From NCBI RefSeq assembly GCF_963422355.1, contig NC_085093.1, forward strand, positions 6,422,325 to 6,486,324: a stretch of DNA of 64,000 nt, in the 5' to 3' direction. The DNA is from Corticium candelabrum (taxonomy: Eukaryota > Porifera > Homoscleromorpha > Homosclerophorida > Plakinidae). The stretch's first letter is position 1; each line of letters starts with the position of its first letter. A program made the translations under genes and the position numbers. The notes below the pieces were generated by a model. That model did no database searches. It was not told where the DNA came from and worked only from the letters and a program-made list of their open reading frames with translations. Below are positions 58,832 to 64,000 of the stretch, piece by piece.

Positions 58832-61800
58832 TCACATGTTGTAGATGACGTTCTCTGACTCACGTGCCGCAGTTTTCTTTACCTGATCTACTGATTCATG
58901 AAGTATAGTCATCTTGTCACCTTTAGAATCTTTATGAGACGCAGCCGTTAAGAAATTTTCAGTCATCCCATGTTGCGACGCAATTTCGCTATAGAGTGGA
59001 TTCAACTGCAGATCGTCTGATGTTTCTACAACAACAGCAAGTATCATATATACACCTTAAGCAGCTCCAATTTGCGATATCGAAAGTACTTCCATCGCAC
59101 GTATTGTTGCTCTTTTCATGTCGCCTATTTGCAGGGAAAGTTGCTGTACCGCGAAAATCTGCGTCATCTGCTGACCCACCTTTAGCGCCTGAAATTGTAG
59201 AATACTGTTTGCATACGATTTTTTTGTATATTATAAGTAAAGGCCAAAGCAACCTGCCACATGTGATAGAAATCTTTTGAAATCCAACTTTCCTGTTCTT
59301 CTTCGCCGGACGATAAATACGGAGATTATAGACGCAATTACAACAATAACTCCAACTGCAGCAGCAACTGCTGCGTATATTGCATGGTTGGAAGAACTCG
59401 ATTTTGTTTCATGAGCTATTGTATCCAAGTCTGTTGTCATTAGTGTCGTTGCCTCACGAGTTGTTGCTTGTCTGGAATTGCTGGAGCTAGAAATTTGTGT
59501 TGTGTGAATTTGTGACGTCAATGAAGTTTTTGTGACCATCGCCTTTGTATAATCACGAGGCAAAACAGACAAAATTGTTGAGGCAATCGGTGTAGAAAAA
59601 GCGTCGTTAGCTCGAACAGTGGGTGTTGTTGACATACGGGTTGCCCCTCTTGTAGCGTCCTTCGATGACGCGTGCGTAGAAGTTGTGGAGGACAGTTGGG
59701 TGTTGACTGTAACAGTGTTTGGCCATGAAACAGTTACAGTCACTGATGTAGATCGAGTTGCAGTTGACACAAACGTAGAAGTCCTAGTAGGCAATTGTGT
59801 ACTGCCCCATCCCGATAAACCACTTGTAGCTTCTAATAAAATTGACATTACAGCAATGACACAACAAACAGTACAACCATACATGCATCCTATTATGGCG
59901 TAAATATATATGTGTCACCACACAGTTTGGAAGTATTGAAGACCATCGCACGACGTCTATCTTTCGAAAGAAATTTGACAGTCAGCCAGGCAGTCACCAA
60001 CATACATGAACAACTGTTGGTGAAACTCTGGCTATATAACGCCAAAATGATATGGCATAGACTGGCTTTAGACTTTACAGACATGATTTTTTGAATAACG
60101 TGTGCAAGATACCCACGTAGGTGGGTTTATATAAAAATATATATTTATTAAGATTTAATATATATATATATAGTATGCAACATGGTAACGGTCACGGTTG
60201 AAGTAAACGGACAGATCCCAAGAACTTTCTGTCAAAATTTCATTTGAACAAATGAACCTTCTACGCAATAGCTCACGTGAGAGAACATGGTGTTGCCACC
60301 AGGTAAATGAAATTCCTGTTGTCCGTAGCAATCGCAAGAACTAAATTGATCAATATTGCAACCAAGTGTTTGGTCAGAAAGAATCGTAATTATAATTTGA
60401 CTACAATTAGTAATGAAGCTCATGCAACCAGCAGTACGCCATTTTTTTTTGGAAAGTTGGCACATACGCATACAAAATACGTACACGCAAATCTGACTCA
60501 CCAGACCACGTCTGAAGAGTAAGAGAAATCAACAGATACAACACATTTGACGCACCCAAGAACATAACACGCCTTACACACTCTAATTTAAAAAAACGTG
60601 ATTACCTAACTAAACAAACGGTACATAAGCTAATCATGTAACTGTGCAACTACCCACAACAATTAGATTATGTTACTTAGTTCTACATACATATAAAACA
60701 TGTAACATAAATTTTAATATTTTTATAAAATTTACAAACTTTTCTAGACATTGTTATGAACTAACAATGCAGTAATGTTATCAACAGCATATCTGTTTCA
60801 ATAAATTCATACGCGATTCATCTTTCACTTAAGAACAGTTACCGTAACAGCAAACAAACTCACAGCTTACAGTCATCCGGCACTGTAAACATGTTGATAC
60901 CAACTTGGTGTTGTGTAATCCATTTTTGTACATAAATTGTTAATTAACTGAACCTCATCTATGGCACGCAGAACGTGACTTTAATAGGTTAGTCTAACCC
61001 CCTATATATGTGACTAACCTAATAAAGTCACGTTCAACGTGCCATAGCCGCCAGCACGTAGAAGAATTTGGTTGCATCAGCTGTGACACCTTGCAAAGTT
61101 GGAACTGGGCTTCAGCTTGTGGGAACCAAACCTCTGGTTCAGAAGTCTAGAAGGTTGGCAGCTTGAGCGACACCGCGTGTTCTTTGGTTGCCAAGAAATA
61201 ACATTCTTGACGTCAGGGTCACCAGTGTAGCGGCGACCTTAAAAACTCTTACTATATTGAAATAAATTCAAATACAACGCCGAACAAGCGTCTCACACAA
61301 ATCACAAGGTTCTAATCTAATTAGTAACATGTAGGTAACTTGTAGTGTCCGCTACAGCTGTTCCATGAATAACACTGGAACTTCTCATTCTACTAACAGG
61401 GGAGGAAATGTATGTCATCTTGATTTTGCCCATGGAAAACCAATTTACATTGATCTATCTACTGTACATGCAACTCGTTTCATCACTCTTAGACACACAC
61501 AGTCTCAAGTCATTTCTCCAACCATGCAGGCTCAGCGGCAATCCGTGGCGAGATTGAAATTTGCACGACAAAATGATGACATCAGATTTTGTAGTGCTCC
61601 CTTGTATTCCTTGGTTGTAGAAAGTCTCGGAATTGGGTGTGCTCAAAGTATGAAAACACTGAAGATTAGAGCAAGAAAGTGTTCAGTAATAAATAATTGA
61701 GTAGCACTTCCATTGGTAAAGCGAACACAAATCTGCATGACCTATTGTCAGTTTGTCTAGTCTCGCATAGCCAGACCTTTCCCTGTCCTACTACTGGGTG

Positions 61801-63639
61801 GGGGAAATTCCAGTGATGTAGTTGTTTTGTCACTCCCATATAACATCCGGTGATGTACGTGATAGCTTCTGTACATGTTGAGCTACATGTTGCTCACACT
61901 TTGCCAATAGCAGTTTTAGAGCAACATCTACTTGTCCTATATCCAGACAAGTGCAAACTATCAACGTATTGCCTCTGCTTGCGAATCCGTAAAACAAGAT
62001 AAATCATGTGACATGCACATTGTCAAGTAAACAATAACTACTGATAACCCACAAAAGACCAGCTAGACATCTCTTACCCCATTGGAATGCTTTGTGATAA
62101 AAAGAGCAAGAGAACAACTACATCGAAGCAACTACCACAGACCCTTTCTTGCTAAAAGCATGAGGGAACAAAAGGTTTTGCCGTGTGAAAAACAGTGGTC
62201 AGACATCCGACAGTGTCCAAACAAATGGTTGTTTTTCCAATCAAATACTACGCCAGTGTTGGAAGCGTTGGGACAGAACGTCATGTCTACGCGTAAATGA
62301 TAGTGTAAAGTTTCAAAATCACCATCCATAAATGAATGTCCAACCAAGGCTCAGTTTGTCCCAGCCAAAACAATTCCGTATTTTCCACACTGGGTTAGCC
62401 ACGTGAGACTAGTATAATGCCAGGATGGTTTTGAACAAGTTGAGTAGTTGTAGTTAACAGCTATAGACCCTAAGGAACCTGTGTAATACCAATATTCCAT
62501 TAATAATATCTAAATCTAGATAGTTATAGATATAAGGACATGTACATATAATATCATATATACAGTATTATATATGTATGTGTCTCACCACGAACGATCA
62601 GTGTAATTGACTTTGACATTATAGAGCCATCAGTGGCAGTATACTGACATGTATAGAGTCCATTGTCGAAAACACTAGCTAACTTGATGTACAGTCGCTG
62701 TACACCATTCTCATACACTTGATATACACCAGCATTCTGTCCACTTGAAGATGGTATATCATTGGTTGTGTTGTGTTTCCATTGCAAGAGAGCATTAAAG
62801 TTGGTCGCATGCAGACTGACACCACAATCAATGGGATTAGAGTAATCTTGATTCTCATCAACTACCACTCTTGTTCCCTCAATATGCGTGTCATTGTCTA
62901 GAATAGCAATCTCCAACACTACAACAACAACAAGCCATTTTACTATTCATTCAACACCTACCTACACCACAACATCATCTAACCATAGTTGAAAGCCACC
63001 TCACATACTTGAAGAACCTGATTTGTCACTATTCTCTGTAAACTAATGTATCTTCCCCAAACTGGTGGACTGCAACTAACATCTCGCCATATTGCAGTCA
63101 AGTAATTTGAGCTGTTATAGGGAGCCTTTCCACAATTGTAGTTGTTATTCCCATTCTTTGCTAAGTTGTTACCGACATGGACATACACATTTTCACCTCT
63201 ATCTTCTAGTAAGATAGCTCGAACACGTGACACAAGATATTGCTTTAGCAAGTCAACTCGAAGCCAAGGATTCACAGAGTCTTTCGTGGCAGCGCAATCA
63301 CGACCATCAAGTGTCTGACCAACAACATCTTTTGGATTGCCATCTATAGCCTTTGTAGCAACATACGTAGAATCGAAGACTGAACTCATGGTCACTGTCG
63401 CTCCAAGAGAGGCAGACAGATCGGTTGCCATACCTACATCACATAAACATCGTACATGAAGCAACAACTGTGACTTCCACCATAACAGGATATCATACAA
63501 GATGTGACTATGCAGATCTCAGTCGGTGGTCCTGTACAATTGTGACCACTCATTGTAGCCGCTTGACTAATCCGACGAGTTCTAGTGCCATTTCCACATT
63601 CAACACTACATGGACTCCAACTACCCCAAACGCAATCCA
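58832..63639 (-). CDS. TSP1-fucolectin-Ig single-pass receptor, 3' part (runs off right edge)
   Basis: Exons: TSP1 63639-63499, fucolectin-like 63433-62984, Ig 62918-62589, stalk plus membrane 59832-59254, then 59188-59090 and 59025-58832, all phase 1 and in frame to a stop. The TSP1 domain (WGSWSPCSVECGNGTRTRR), fucolectin-like domain (NPWLRVDLLKQYLVS, YVHVGNNL) and Ig domain (GLYTCQYTATDG) closely resemble those of the receptor kinase at 5.7-15.6 kb. They are followed by about 150 residues rich in Ser/Thr (mucin-like stalk), one helix (AVAAAVGVIVVIASIISVFI) and RRRR. The cytoplasmic tail is about 110 residues, with NPLYSEI (both NPxY and YxxI) and a final ENVIYNM. There is no kinase. The donor at 59089 was chosen because it keeps the frame open. 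Upstream exons, including the signal peptide, lie beyond the window. Intron 62588-59833 carries repeats. Confidence 0.75.
60959..61047. repeat. 89-nt perfect-type hairpin
   Basis: CTATGGCACG...AACGTGACTTTAATAGGTTA pairs with TAACCTAATAAAGTCACGTT...CGTGCCATAG around a 17-nt loop, with only one or two mismatches and a bulge. It lies in the long intron of the single-pass receptor gene. It could be a small MITE or a pre-miRNA-like hairpin. Confidence 0.75.
61757..62417. mobile_element. Foldback-family element related to 10157-11062
   Basis: The left end AGTCTCGCATAGCCAGACCT and the right end GGTTAGCCACGTGAGACTAG are inverted partners and match the 10.2-kb element. The interior differs. The short ORFs inside (62082-62300 plus, 62132-62347 minus) are unrecognised. 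Confidence 0.6.
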
Positions 63640-64000
63640 CTGGAAACACAATAGTAGACAGTCAATTAAATGCACACATTTTGCGCTCTTATCAATTACC
63701 AATGTTCTAAGTTTAACAAATTATAGATATTCAAGTATTGTACAAGTATCATTTGTTCTACACAAACATAAATGCAAAAGGCAATATTACACAACAATGT
63801 GTTATTATTTACACAATATATTGAGCTTGATCAATACTTTTCATCTAAGTTTGTTGTACTGTACATTTGCAATAGTAAATCATAGTCATACATATTTCAA
63901 GTACGTCTTAGCATATGGTATAAGATGAAACGTTGGCAAGAATTGATTTTGGCAGTTTGCTAAGAAATTGACAAAAAAGCATGTTGGCAAATTTATTTTG
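63640..64000. other. Intron at the right edge
   Basis: No exon recognised. By phase it should be the intron upstream of the TSP1 exon at 63639. Confidence 0.4.

Noticed and set aside
60232..60501. Cysteine-containing minus ORF between the Ig exon and the stalk exon of the single-pass receptor
   Set aside because: The possible acceptor at 60405 gives a phase that does not fit the phase-1 exons on either side; direct joining of 62589 to 59832 does fit.
61365..61700. 111-codon plus-strand ORF
   Set aside because: Plausible composition, but no domain, promoter or neighbouring exon that I can support.
62554..62919. Reading the Ig exon at 62.6-62.9 kb as the end of a soluble protein
   Set aside because: The frame runs past a clean GT donor at 62588, and the next exon in phase supplies a stalk and membrane helix.

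Overview
The window is animal nuclear DNA: large intron-rich genes with GT-AG introns, metazoan receptor tyrosine kinase, thrombospondin-1, Ig and fibronectin-III domains, many DNA transposons and MITEs, and a very high density of long (CA/TG)n, (TA)n, (GA)n and (TCTG)n microsatellites. The domain mixtures (fucolectin-like, TSP1 and Ig cassettes on receptors, and a seven-helix domain fused to a tyrosine kinase) suggest a non-bilaterian animal, most likely a sponge. That assignment is inference.

Layout. (1) 578-3314, minus: the 5' part of a cysteine-rich plus FN3 membrane or secreted protein, ROS1/sevenless-like, running off the left edge. (2) 5704-15624, minus: a complete 15-exon gene for a 1340-residue protein. 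Joining the exons by eye gives one continuous frame: signal peptide, two [TSP1 - fucolectin-like - Ig] cassettes, seven membrane helices, tyrosine kinase, and a tail of 21-residue tyrosine repeats. This is the most striking object here. (3) 15.6-19.5 kb: non-coding, rich in simple repeats. (4) 19498-30879, minus: mitochondrial ATP synthase subunit d (5 exons), with a 10.6-kb third intron holding MITEs and a large palindrome. (5) 31192-44810, plus: PDPK1 (PDK1), 15 exons, complete kinase and PH domains. It starts 312 bp from the ATP synthase d gene, head to head. Its introns carry a dead Tc1 element, two pogo-family copies and a 1.86-kb inverted-repeat element encoding a possible cysteine-peptidase domain. 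(6) 45778-48972, minus: a decayed Ig-FN3-transmembrane receptor gene. Its 3' end is duplicated at about 52.7-55.0 kb, also decayed. (7) 49052-50588: a long-terminal-inverted-repeat element with a THAP-domain ORF. (8) 51.1-52.65 kb, minus: a Rab-like GTPase pseudogene. (9) 56.6-57.5 kb, plus: a pogo/Tigger DDE transposase relic. (10) 58832-63639, minus: the 3' part of a second receptor with the same TSP1-fucolectin-Ig cassette, here joined to a Ser/Thr-rich stalk, one membrane helix and a short tail with tyrosine motifs. It continues past the right edge.

How the parts relate. The receptors at (2) and (10) share an ectodomain module whose exons are all flanked by phase-1 introns, so they look like products of exon shuffling: the same extracellular reader wired to different intracellular outputs. 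PDPK1 and ATP synthase d are unrelated housekeeping genes sharing a bidirectional promoter. All exon joins are read by eye from splice-site and phase consistency. No alignment or search was run.
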